The position numbers and the translations under genes were made by a program. DNA of 64,000 nucleotides from Lolium rigidum (Eukaryota; Streptophyta; Magnoliopsida; Poales; Poaceae). Location of the stretch: assembly GCF_022539505.1 (NCBI RefSeq), contig NC_061510.1, positions 97,728,292-97,792,291 of the forward strand. The letters run 5' to 3'. Below are positions 22,684-32,406 of this stretch, piece after piece (positions within the stretch are counted from its first letter, which is position 1; each line of letters begins with the position of its first letter). The notes under the pieces are model-generated. The model was not told the DNA's origin, made no database searches, and saw only the letters and a program-made list of their open reading frames with translations.

Positions 22684-23760
22684 GAGAGAAAACCCTACTT
22701 TTGGAGGAAGCCATCCATAGCCACGAAAATCCTCCTCCTTGGTAGCCACCAAGAAGGGGGAGAAGCTCCTCGAGATCATCACCATGGCAAGGAAGAATAA
22801 GGGGCAAGGGGCCTCCGCCCGCTGCCCTAGGAGGGGCGCAGAGGCGTCGCCGCCCTGCGCCGCTCCTCCAGGCCGGCGCCACCTCTCCCCCATGGGGAGA
22901 CTCATCTCCATCACCATCTACAACAACTCTCCATCATCTCCCACTGTAATCTCTTGGCAAACATGATATGCTGCAATATATTGTTTTCCCGTGATCTATT
23001 GTATCTCTATGCATGTTGATGTTTGAGTGGTGACTTGTTTATGCCAATTATTATATAGTATGTTGTTGGTTGCATACAAGTATTCATTATCTTCTATGAT
23101 GATCTTGTTGTACTAACATATGAGTGCACATATATATTGGGGGATCAAAGGTTGTCGCCATTGCATGTTCATAGGATGAGGGATAGCCGGAGTTTGATAG
23201 AAATCGAATCTCAAGTCTTAGAGATACATGTTGTATTAATTCATGGTTAATCAACAGGGGTATATGGGGAACTTAAATCTAAATGCGATGGTTGGACTTG
23301 ATGTCTTAATAATTCCCTTGTTTGCCTCTTAATTAATTGGTATAGGGATCAATCACTAGGGATGTATTTGCTCATGTATATGGCTGCACCTATTCATGGA
23401 TCCTCCTTAGAAGAAACAATAAAAGATTATCTTTCTGCTTCACTAATTGTCACAACCAACCAAATGAAATAGTAATTTGTCTAAGCACTTACTCCCTTGG
23501 GGTTTTCACCTCCACTTCACTAACCCCATTTTACATGCACTAGTTTACCTATAGTATTTGCTTTCAAAAAGTTTTCTGTTTTCTAGTTAGTACAAAAATA
23601 ACCACACACACTATAGTTTCTAGCTTTGCTTGGAAGGCCATATAAGTGGGCTATAGGGCTTTCAGAATATATAGTTTACCTTTAGCTCCTCGTAGGTTCG
23701 GCACTCAAATACTTATCGAATTGTACTACAGTGATCCCTTGCACTTGGGGATTATCAACA
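22684..23760 (+). mobile_element. Truncated gypsy-type LTR fragment
   Basis: No gene found. The stretch ends gatcccttgcacttggggattatca, resembling the 3' end of the element B LTR (minus strand gatcccctatacttgtgggttatca). The GC-rich start with ATG-containing leader followed by AT-rich U5-like sequence also fits an LTR. The 5' end is lost at the tandem duplication. Confidence 0.5.
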
Positions 23761-23764
23761 AGAT

Positions 23765-24650
23765 ATAATTATTCAAGCACGATGGCTATCACAAGAAAAG
23801 TAAACTCGGTTATAGAGATAACCGATGCATGCGGAGACGGAGTATGTATTCTTGTGTTTGCTCACATGAAGTGAGGTACATCACGTTGGAGAAATGCGTA
23901 CTACCACAAAGGCTCACCTTCTTCTCCAAGTCAAGTCCACGAAGGACAAAGACCTTTTCCTTATGGGTAGCTTTTCCTCCACTCCGGAGTTGGCAAGCTC
24001 CACAACCACTTCACAAGCTCCACGAAGGAGAAGCTCTGGCCTCTTCACAATATTCCATGAAGAGGTCACCGGAGCACCAACACTATGCAAGGATGCAAAG
24101 CAAGAACACCAAGAAGATTTCTCAAACCCTTCTCTCTCAAATCCCACAAAAGCAAAAACCGCTATGGATGAACTAGAGAGGAATAATAATGGTGGAAGTC
24201 AACCAATGACTCCAAGATCTAAATCCAAGGGATACCCTCATTTAGAGGATAATTTGTTTGGCGGGGATTGTAGATCTAGATCTCCTCTTGCAAAGCCCTA
24301 AAAAGATGCTAGAATCATAAGAGAGAAAGGAGAGGAAGCATGTTAAAGAGGTTCAACAAAGGTGGTAAAACACGTGCCCAAGAATTCTAGAAAACTGTTG
24401 GGGAAGAAGCCTCTTTATAGAGAAACAAATCTAACTGTTTGGGTGAATCCAGACCAAAGTCGGCACCAGGGCCGGTCAAACCGTCTCCCACGCCAGCCTT
24501 CCCAGTCCGCAGCCTGGTGCACCATTTCCCACACTATAATGCCCACCTAAACATCATCGAACAACTCCCAGCAAGCGTTCTAGTAGGGTGTGTTGCACGG
24601 CCCGGTGAAAAACAGACCATGCGACGCACGTCCTAGAGATGATCATGTAG
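23765..24650 (-). mobile_element. Diverged Sirevirus-type LTR fragment
   Basis: Similar by eye to the element C LTR: caagcacgatggctatcac and ggttatagagataaccgat match 26135-26190, and gtacatcacgtt and cacgaaggac recur in the same order. A TATA-like tctctataaagagg lies on the minus strand near 24412-24425. Palindromes are decayed and the ends are missing. Confidence 0.55.
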
Positions 24651-24706
24651 ACCGGATTTGCCGCTGACAGAAAATTAAGCAAACAAAAACGGGGATAACT
24701 TTTGCG

Positions 24707-25261
24707 TTATGGTGAGCAGAGGTAGTATGAACACATGAGGTTGTATGCTGATACACACGATAGATTCCCAAGGAGACCTACGACATCACCTCGACGTAGA
24801 TGTGCATCGCGGTGGTCAAATGACCCAAGGTCGGAGCTCGACACTGCAATGCGCGTCGGAGGAGCCTTTATCGAAAATGTCGGATGTGCGTGTGCAGGTG
24901 CATGGATGACGACATCATCAGAGTTATCTACCATAGCCTTTTCCGCCGCCGTGCCAGCCGCAGTGTGCGGGGAACCAAGTCCGCCAATCACGACTCGGAC
25001 ACATCGGCCTAGGACTCGCTGGCAACCATCTGCTCCTAGATAAAGATCCATGGCCGTCATACGGTCCACGACCTGCTTGAGCAACTCGTCCAGACCCGCG
25101 ATCTGCATCGTGAGATCATCCATCGTCTTCGTCAGCGTCTCCTCGACCTGGAGCTGAACCTTGCAGGGCGTCAGCTCGTGTGTGGATCGAGATCGAGCGG
25201 ATTCGACCAATCGTGGGTGTTCCCAAAGGAAGCTTTGCGCAAGTCGGAGACCGATTTGCAC
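24707..25261 (-). pseudogene. 5' part of a gag-like ORF from a truncated LTR retrotransposon
   Basis: The minus-strand ORF of 184 codons begins MQIGLRLAQSFLWEH. It contains a helical segment (LQVEETLTKTMDDLTMQIAG) followed by low-complexity sequence. Just upstream, minus-strand tggtgtcaagagcc (about 25336-25349) resembles a primer site and is followed outward by an LTR-like end. This suggests the 5' LTR, primer site and gag start of a minus-strand element whose pol is missing. A gypsy assignment is tentative. Confidence 0.45.
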
Positions 25262-25335
25262 CGAAATGATCAGAAGAAAAAAATTCTCACGAAATCCGTC
25301 AAATCATAGATCTCCGCAACAACCCTTGGTTGGCT

Positions 25336-25349
25336 CTTGACACCAGATG
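25336..25349 (-). promoter_or_regulatory. Degenerate primer binding site
   Basis: Minus strand tggtgtcaagagcc, a two-change variant of tggtatcagagcc. It sits just upstream of the gag-like ORF and about 260 bp from the Harbinger-like element. Confidence 0.45.
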
Positions 25350-25609
25350 TAATGATATAAGATGAACAATCACACAGAAATAGGGATTGGAGAGGTAAAA
25401 TTAGGGTTCAAGAGTTAACAAAAGCACTAGGTTAGGTTCGGGAGAGAAACATAGTTCTACAACCTAGTCATAGTTCAATGATGCCCCCACATGGTACAAG
25501 CATTACATATTAGGCTCGATCTCATGTATGTCCAGCTCCTCGCTGCGACCACGTTTGCTTTGGAGGTCTTCCACCAATAGGATGGCGCCACATCACATAC
25601 ACATCCTTA

Positions 25610-25979
25610 GAGCATGTCTAACAGACCCCTTAAAAGGCCCAACCCCGTAAAATAACCGCCGATATACGGGGTAGGCCTCTACCCGGCCGTCTAGCAGACC
25701 CCGTAAAACATGCCCCCGTGTCGATTTTTTTACAGTTTCGACTACGGGGTGGCTTTTGGCCCCTTACTTGTACGGGACGGGAGGCCGAATACAGGGCCAA
25801 ACCCTCACTCATGGCGCGCTGAATTTTCAGAAATCGCAACTGCTTCCGCGCGATGGTTGTTGGCTCTCGTCGGTGCCTCCGGTGTGGCGGCGGCTCGGTT
25901 CGCCGGTGAATTCGCGGCGTGGGTGCCAGCGGCGGGTTGGTCGGCTTGAGGACGACCTGCAGGTGGGCGCGCGGGTGGG
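25610..25979. mobile_element. PIF/Harbinger-like element E, left half
   Basis: Begins gagcatgtctaacagacccc after tta (25607-25609). The right half at 41295-41755 ends with the inverted counterpart gacatgctt followed by tta. Together they make an about 831-bp non-autonomous element with TTA duplications, typical of PIF/Harbinger. Copia element C is inserted in it with TSD gtggg. Confidence 0.75.
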
Positions 25980-26677
25980 TGAAAGTATATAGAGATGGTA
26001 AACCTAGAGGGGGGGTGAATAGGTTTCTACAGATTTTAATTCTTACTTTGCAATATTAGGCTTTGCGGAATATAAAGGTGAGCCTAATGCAAACTAGGTG
26101 AAGCAACCTATATGAGGATACAACTAACTCGAGCACGAAGGCTCTCACGAGCGATTAAATCACAAGTAAGGAGTTCGGTTAGAGATAACCGATAGCACGC
26201 GGAGACGAGGATGTATTCCCGTGTTCCCTTGCTTTGCAACAAGGTACGTCACGTTTGGAGGAGTGGAGGTCCCACGAAGGATTCCCCGCGCCACGAAGGC
26301 TCACCCTATTCTCCGGAGCCTATCCCACGAAGGAATAGCTCTCTCACTTGTGGTAGACTTTGAGGTAGCCTCCAAACCTTCACAATCTTGCCCGGAGCAG
26401 ATCCACAGCCCGGATGCTTCCGGACTCCTCTTGCCCACCTAGGGTTTCCAAGGAACCCTAGGAAGCAAGCTTCTTGATGAATACAAGGGGGATTAAGATT
26501 TGGCTTGGTAGAATGGTAGATCGGGTCCTCCTCTATCGTTTCCCCGGAGGGATTTGAGTTTGGGTGGAGGAGGAGGGAGATCTGAGGCTTTTGGTGTTTC
26601 TAACAATGGAGCATGGAAGAAGGAGCTCAAGAACAGCTTGTAGTGTAGTGCCTAACTGTTCAGAGGTAGAAGAAGGC

Positions 26678-26690
26678 CTATTTATAGTGT
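26678..26690 (-). promoter_or_regulatory. TATA box of element C 3' LTR
   Basis: Minus strand cactataaatagg, conserved in the 5' LTR near 40674-40687, just downstream of the palindrome cluster. Confidence 0.6.
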
Positions 26691-26740
26691 ACTCCGAAAT
26701 ATGGCCGTTGGTCACTTGCCACATCAGCAGATTCCTCGAG

Positions 26741-27108
26741 GAGCCCGGTCGACCGGATCTGGCGCCGGACGAGGCCGGTCCACGGCCGGTCCGACCGGGC
26801 CACCGACCGGACCGGCCGGTTTCCAACCGGAGCCGGGACCGGGTCTTGACCGGGCGAGCGCCATTCTTTATCGGATAGTGCCCGGATGGCACGAGCGCAA
26901 AGGCCGGTTGCTCGACCGGGACGCCGTCCGGAGCCCGGCTCGGCCGGGCCGAGAACCGGAGCAGCCGGTTCCAACCGGGCTGACGACCGGACACTGACCG
27001 GACCACTCTTCATTCTTTACTGGATCTCGTCCGGATGGCACCGGTCCTTGGTCCGGTTGGTGACCGGGTCGTCCGGCGCCAGGGCCGGTCTGACCGGATC
27101 TGGGACCG
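26741..27108. repeat. Palindrome cluster in element C LTR (CCGGTC-GACCGG)
   Basis: About ten copies of ccggtcgaccgg, ccggtctgaccgg and shorter CCGG-bearing variants occur here. The same cluster is in the 5' LTR (about 40740-41100). It also explains the overlapping Pro/Gly/Arg-rich frames seen on both strands, which are not genes. Confidence 0.85.
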
Positions 27109-27300
27109 GCCAGACACTGCAAACCTTGCTGATTCTTCATCGAATTGGGGGGTCTCCCGTTGCCTTCTTGTTCTATCGATACACCATTATACCTCTTTGG
27201 CTAATACCTGTGAATTATCTTGTAGACATGTATTAGTCCAAATACTCTAGCACGGTGTCATAGTTACCAAAATAATGGATAAGGGTAAAATACCCTTACA

Positions 27301-27745
27301 ATCTCCCCCTTTTTGGTATACGATGACAAACCGAGCTAGAGTCATATATAGATATTATGATAAGCTGTAAACCTTGATTCCATATAAGATATTACGACAG
27401 CTCCCCCATAATGTGTGCACTTGGAGAATTTGCGTTTGAATGCAAAGTGCACCATTTGTGGAATATGAGAAGCTCCCCCAATATCTTTAGGAAACAAGCA
27501 TGGTATGGACAAGTATATCAAGATATATATAAGCATAAAGCATGATTATCCTAACCATAGAGTAGCACACATAATAGTCGTCCATACATATCCATACATG
27601 AATTATTCGAAGTAGCAAATGGTTCTTGAGAAATCAAAGCAAATACGCACAAGCCATATAAAATCCAAATAAAGCAACTCCCATGGCTTGTGACAATCAA
27701 AGAACCCCGTGATTCTAGACTCTACTCTCTTCTCCCCCTTTGGCA
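27301..27745 (-). promoter_or_regulatory. Polypurine tract and extra PPT-like motifs, element C
   Basis: The primary tract (minus strand caaaaagggggagat) abuts the 3' LTR at 27301-27316. Further ctcccccat, ctcccccaat and ctcccccttt motifs (plus strand) occur near 27401, 27473 and 27733, in the same order as in element A. Confidence 0.75.
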
Positions 27746-28006
27746 TCGGAACACCAAAAAGGCGAAGAAAAGAGGAGAGATGCTAGCGACCCATCAATAG
27801 AACTCGCGTCCCGTGGATGGAGAGCTGCCATCACCATCCTCATCGTCGGCTTCTTCATCATCATCCTCACCATTGTCATCCTCATCACCTTCATCCTCTT
27901 CATCATCAGCATCAGCAGTAGGTGCACGGGCAGGTCTAGGAGGGGGAGCACCAAAGTACAAGGAGGGATCAAAGTTCTGGAACATCTCATCAGAGAGGAG
28001 AGGCAT

Positions 28007-29603
28007 TGATGCGCGTAGATGTACACGTCCGTTGGGAACCCCAAGAGGAAGGTATGATGCGCACAGTGGCAAGTTTCCCTCAGTAAGAAACCAAGGTTTA
28101 ATCGGACCAGTAGGAGTCAAGAAGCACGTTGAAGGTTGATGGTGGCGAAATGTGATGCGGCGCAACAACGGGGATTCCGGCGCCAACGTGGAATCCGCAC
28201 AACAAAACCAAAGTACTTTGCCCCAACGAAACGAGTGAGGTTGTCAATCTCACCGGCTTGCTGTAACAAAGGATTAAACGTATCGAGTGGAAGATGTTTG
28301 CAAGAAAATAATAAAACACAAGTATTGCAAGTAAATTGTATGCTATGTAAAGAATAGGACCGGGGTCCACGAGTTCACTAGAGGCGTCTCTCCCATAAGA
28401 TAAAAGCATGTTGGGTGAACAAATTACAGTCGGGCAATTGACAAAATAGAGAAAGGCATAACAATGCATATACATGATATGATAAATATAGTGAGATTTA
28501 ATTGGGCATTACGACAAAGTACATAGACCGCCATCCAACCGCATCTATGCCTAAAAAGTCCACCTTCGGGTTATCGTCCGAACCCCATTCGGTATTAAGT
28601 TGCTAAGCAACGAGACAATTGCATTAAGTATGGTGCGTAATGTAATCGACAACTACATCCTTAGACATAGAATCAATGTTTTATCCCTAGTGGCAACAAG
28701 CACATCCACAACCTTAGAACTTTCTCGTCATTGTCCCGGATTCAATGGAGGCATGAACCCACTATCGAGCATAAATACTCCCTCTTGGAGTTAAGAGTAC
28801 AAACTTGGCCAGAGCCTCTACTAATAACGGAGAGCATGCAAGATCATAAACAACACATAAACAATAGATTGATAATCACCATAACATAGTACTCTTTATC
28901 CATCGGATCCCGACAAACACAACATATAGTATTACAGATAGATGATCTTGATCATGTTAGGCAGCTCACAAGATCCAACAATGAAGCACAACAAGGAGAA
29001 GACGACCATCTAGCTACTGCTATGGACCCATGGTCCAGGGGTGAACTACTCACTCATCACTCCGGAGGCGATCATGGCGATGAAGAGTCCTCCGGGAGAT
29101 GAATCCCCTCTCCCGCAGGGTGCCGGAGGCGATCTCCTGAATCCCCCGAGATGGGATTCGCGGCGGCGGCGTCTCCGGAAGGTTTTCCGTATCGTGGCTC
29201 TCGGTGCCGGGGGTTTCGCGACGGAGGCTTTAAGTAGGCGGAAGGGTAGGTCGGGGGCCACACGAGGTGCCCGGGGGTAGGGCCGCGCGGCCGGGGCTTG
29301 GGCCGCGCCGCCTCGTCCCCGGCTGCCTCGTGGCCCCACTTCGTTGACTCTTCGGTCTTCCGGAAGCTTCGTGCAAAAATAGGACCACTGGGCGAAAGTT
29401 TCGTCCAATTCCGAGAATATTTCCTTACTAGGATTTACGAAACCAAAACAGCGAGAAAACGACAAGCGGCTCTTCGGCATCTTGTTAATAGGTTAGTTCC
29501 AGAAAATGCATAAATATGACATATAATGTGCATAAAACATGTAGGTATCATCAATAAAGTAGCATGGAACATAAGAAATTATCGATACGTTGGAGACGTA
29601 TCA
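28007..29603 (-). mobile_element. Solo gypsy LTR 3 (class ending CGCGCATCA)
   Basis: On the minus strand it starts TGATACGTCTCCAACG at 29603 and ends CATCTACGCGCATCA at 28007 (1597 bp), with TSD ggcat (28002-28006 and 29604-29608). It shares its 5' half with solo LTRs 1 and 2 and the element B LTR, but has a different 3' half. Confidence 0.95.
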
Positions 29604-31039
29604 GGCATCTCCCAGTTTGGTGCATGGACAGGCTCCAACTTAGGGCCAGGAGGAGGAACAGGTGCATTCCTAGTAGCCATGAACTCATTTTGGCGCCGCC
29701 TCGTCTCTTGGTTCAAAGAAAGACTTTGATGTGCAACATCATTGGTGTTCTTGCACATCTGCCATAGGCTAGAGAAGAACCGTGAGACACCATGCTGTGG
29801 GCGCCTAGAGTAGCTGGAGCTAGCATGGTCATGGCGTTCCTTGGACCGGCGCTCAGAAGGCCTCATGGCAGCGACTTCCGGTCTATCACCTTGGGCAGGT
29901 ACCCTGAAGGCTGCCAACCTGACCCGTTCACCTTGCGTATTGAGAGGTGCTGGCACAACCCTGTTGATGTGCAGCTGAACATACTGGGCAAGATTAGGAG
30001 TCAGTCGTTCACGAACACAGCGCTGTAGCTCGCAGTAGATGAGATCACAGCCGTCAATAAGTTGCTGATGCTCAGGATGGCAATAGTACATCAAGTTCAG
30101 ATGGTATGCACGACATTCACTTGTGTCGCCAATCTTGCTAATGAGACTCTCTCGGAATAGCTTGGCAATGATAAGGTATGAGTAGTACATGCCGAGAGAT
30201 GGTGGGAGGTCCAGATGCGGGATTCGGAGGATAGCAAAAGGCAATGTCCCCTCTGGTGAACGTCTGCTGAGAATAGATCTTGAAACCACGAGCACGGCCT
30301 CCACCAAACCCCAAGGCTTCACAGAGATCAAGATAGTTGCAAGTGTATTTCTCTTTGCCAGTCATCCAAGTCATAGTCCTAGCTGCATCATCATGGAAAA
30401 AGACTGTGCAATGAAACTGTCTCACCAAGATTGGACAGTAGCAGCCATCAGAAGGTGTCAAACACATGAGGTCATACAACCCCATCCGCCTCAAGGTCTC
30501 AACCACAAAGCGAAACTTGGTGGTTTCATACATTCCAATGACATCTTTGATGGCCTTGGGCATAACAATGGTGCCCGACTTCATATGCTCCTGGGAGTTA
30601 TAGTAGTCGTTCCACATGACTTGCTGTGTCTTGGTCCAGAAAAACTTATCTCCCCCTTGGTAAGTAGGTGCCTCAAACCGATAGGGGTTGGACTCTCTGA
30701 GTCTTCTCCATGCCCCAACGTGCACATCACCAACATGGTAATCTGGCAATACCTCATCACCGTCTTGTGCTACATGCTTATCTTTCCTTTTATTTCCAGT
30801 TGTCTTGTTACGGCCCCTAGTTGAGCTGCCACCAGTGGTCGGAGCTGCACGACCACTTGCAAGCCTTCCTCTCTTGGCGGTAGTGCCACGATCCTCACCG
30901 CTCCAACTGTCTGTGAATCAGCAAAATAGCACAAGAGGTAGCAGAGGGGGATAAGTGTACATGTCATCAGTATATATGAGGAAACCAAAGACATAGCCTA
31001 TACCCAAGTGTTTCGACGAAATTATGCGAAAAAGCTGGG

Positions 31040-31150
31040 CTGGCCGGCGGAGGGGCCGGTCAGACCGGACGGTGGACCGGACCAGCCGGTTGTCCATCCG
31101 GTTGACCGGACCTGGCGCCGGACCGGCCGGTTGAGAGGCCGGTCGACCGG
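31040..31150. repeat. Palindrome cluster inside the extra-ORF intron, element C
   Basis: Contains ggccggtcagaccgg, ccggttgaccgg and ccggtcgaccgg variants within the predicted intron 31398-30911. This is the element C palindrome type, not that of element A. Confidence 0.8.
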
Positions 31151-31301
31151 GCTGTAGGCTGGGTTATGCTGAGGTGTGATGTTTGCCCAGAAATTCGACA
31201 CAAAATCATGCGAAAACTCACAAACTTGAACATAGACTAGACTAGGAGAGTGAACAATGTGCATAGGCATGTGAGACACACTAGTTGGCATGAGGACTTA
31301 C

Positions 31302-31322
31302 TAACCCTAACCCTAACCCTAA
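31302..31322. repeat. Short telomere-like run (CCCTAA)3
   Basis: Three ccctaa units lie just inside the predicted intron of the element C extra ORF. Too short to be a telomere remnant, and the plant telomere unit has an extra A. Confidence 0.5.
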
Positions 31323-31679
31323 TTTTTCTCAAAGTTCCTCAAAATGTGGCAATGGGAGAGGAAAATTAAGAGGGAGAGGGGTAGAGAGAAGGAATTACCC
31401 GAAGACATTGTCCTCTTTGCCCAAGTGAGCAGGAGGAACACGTGAACAAGAGGTTGAGGACCAAATCCCCAAGATCTCCCAAAATAGCTTGGGAGGAGCC
31501 AAATCCTTTGGTGAAGATGCTTGAGGGATCCCGATCTATGGTTGGGTGTAGTTTGGGGAGAAACTAGTGGGGGGAAGGACCTAGGACGTGGTGGAGCAGG
31601 TGGAGGCGGCGGCCATGGAGGTTTGGAGGTTGGGGGATAATGAGGAAGAAGCCCCCAAGGGGTATCCTCCTCAAAACAT

Positions 31680-31882
31680 AACAGCCGCCCGGCCGGTAGG
31701 GAGTCCGGTCGACCGGATCTGGCGCCGGCTGATCCGGCCCAGGGGCCGGTCCAACCGGGCCAGAGACCGGACACACAGGAGTGACTCGTGTTTGCCCCGG
31801 CCGGTCGGCAGACCGGTCGACCGGATCTGGCGCCGGCTGATCCGGCCCAGGGGCCGGTCCAACCGGGCCAGAGACCGGCCAC
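31680..31882. repeat. Palindrome cluster upstream of the extra ORF, element C
   Basis: Two near-identical about 100-bp tandem units each carry ggtcgaccggatctggcgcc and a ccggtccaaccgg half-site pair, 270-470 bp upstream of the predicted ATG on the minus strand. Confidence 0.8.
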
Positions 31883-32406
31883 ACAGGTGTGACTCGTTTT
31901 TGCCTCGTTTTGCCCCTATTCTTTGTGTAAGTGTGTATGAATGCTCATATGATGATGACATGTACATATAGATAGATAGAGGATGATGAGATGAGCATAG
32001 ACATGGGGTTGGAAGCACAAAATTCTCTAGGCATACCCATTGGAGTGAAAATCCAAACAAGATGTAAATAGCAACAATGGGCATGATTCGAAATATAAAT
32101 CAAGAGTCATAAGTCATTTTGAAGTGATTTTTTTTTGCAATAAGATCATTTAGCCTTGTATATTCAAGTCAAGTTGCAATTTGAGACTAAATGAGGGGCG
32201 GGGGATTACTCCCCCTATGTGAAAGCACAAATGTCATGTGACCTCGAAGAGACGTGCTTGGGTCCATATAATGACATTGGGTCTATTTATGTTGCACACA
32301 TGGGTATGCATCATACCAAGACATGGTAAGATGACTATCCCCATATGTGCTATGCCTCTAAGCTAGATAGTTAGATAAATGCAAGAATATAGTGCAAGAA
32401 GTTGAT

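Larger units (their letters stand above)
25980..27300 (-). repeat. 3' LTR of copia element C
   Basis: On the minus strand it starts TGTAAGGGTATTTTACCC at 27300 and ends CTATATACTTTCA at 25980. The TATA box cactataaatagg is at 26690-26678. The palindrome cluster spans about 27108-26741. A G7 run (26009-26015) on the plus strand lies near the inner U5 end; the partner LTR has G13. Confidence 0.93.
27794..31408 (-). pseudogene. Additional ORF downstream of pol in element C (predicted spliced, split by a solo LTR)
   Basis: The predicted coding exon 1 is 31408-31399. The intron is 31398-30911 (GTAATT donor, TGATTCACAG acceptor, phase 1) and exon 2 runs from 30910. The predicted frame passes without a stop into the 203-codon frame 30749-30138 (PDYHVGDVHVGAWRRL ... 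LVRQFHCTVFFHDD ... MTWMTGKEKYT). A frameshift near 30240 continues it to 29604, where a solo LTR interrupts. The last part (28006-27794) encodes a proline-rich then very acidic tail. The frame is continuous across the LTR when one ggcat duplicate is ignored. The middle aligns by eye with the element A ORF. No transmembrane segment or signal peptide is visible. Function unknown; an RNA-binding or silencing-related role would be pure speculation. Confidence 0.7.

Noticed and set aside
26533..27236. Overlapping Pro/Gly/Arg-rich ORFs on both strands (also 40561-41225 and 31564-31971)
   Set aside because: They are generated by the CCGG palindromes of the element C LTR and internal clusters, which read open on both strands.
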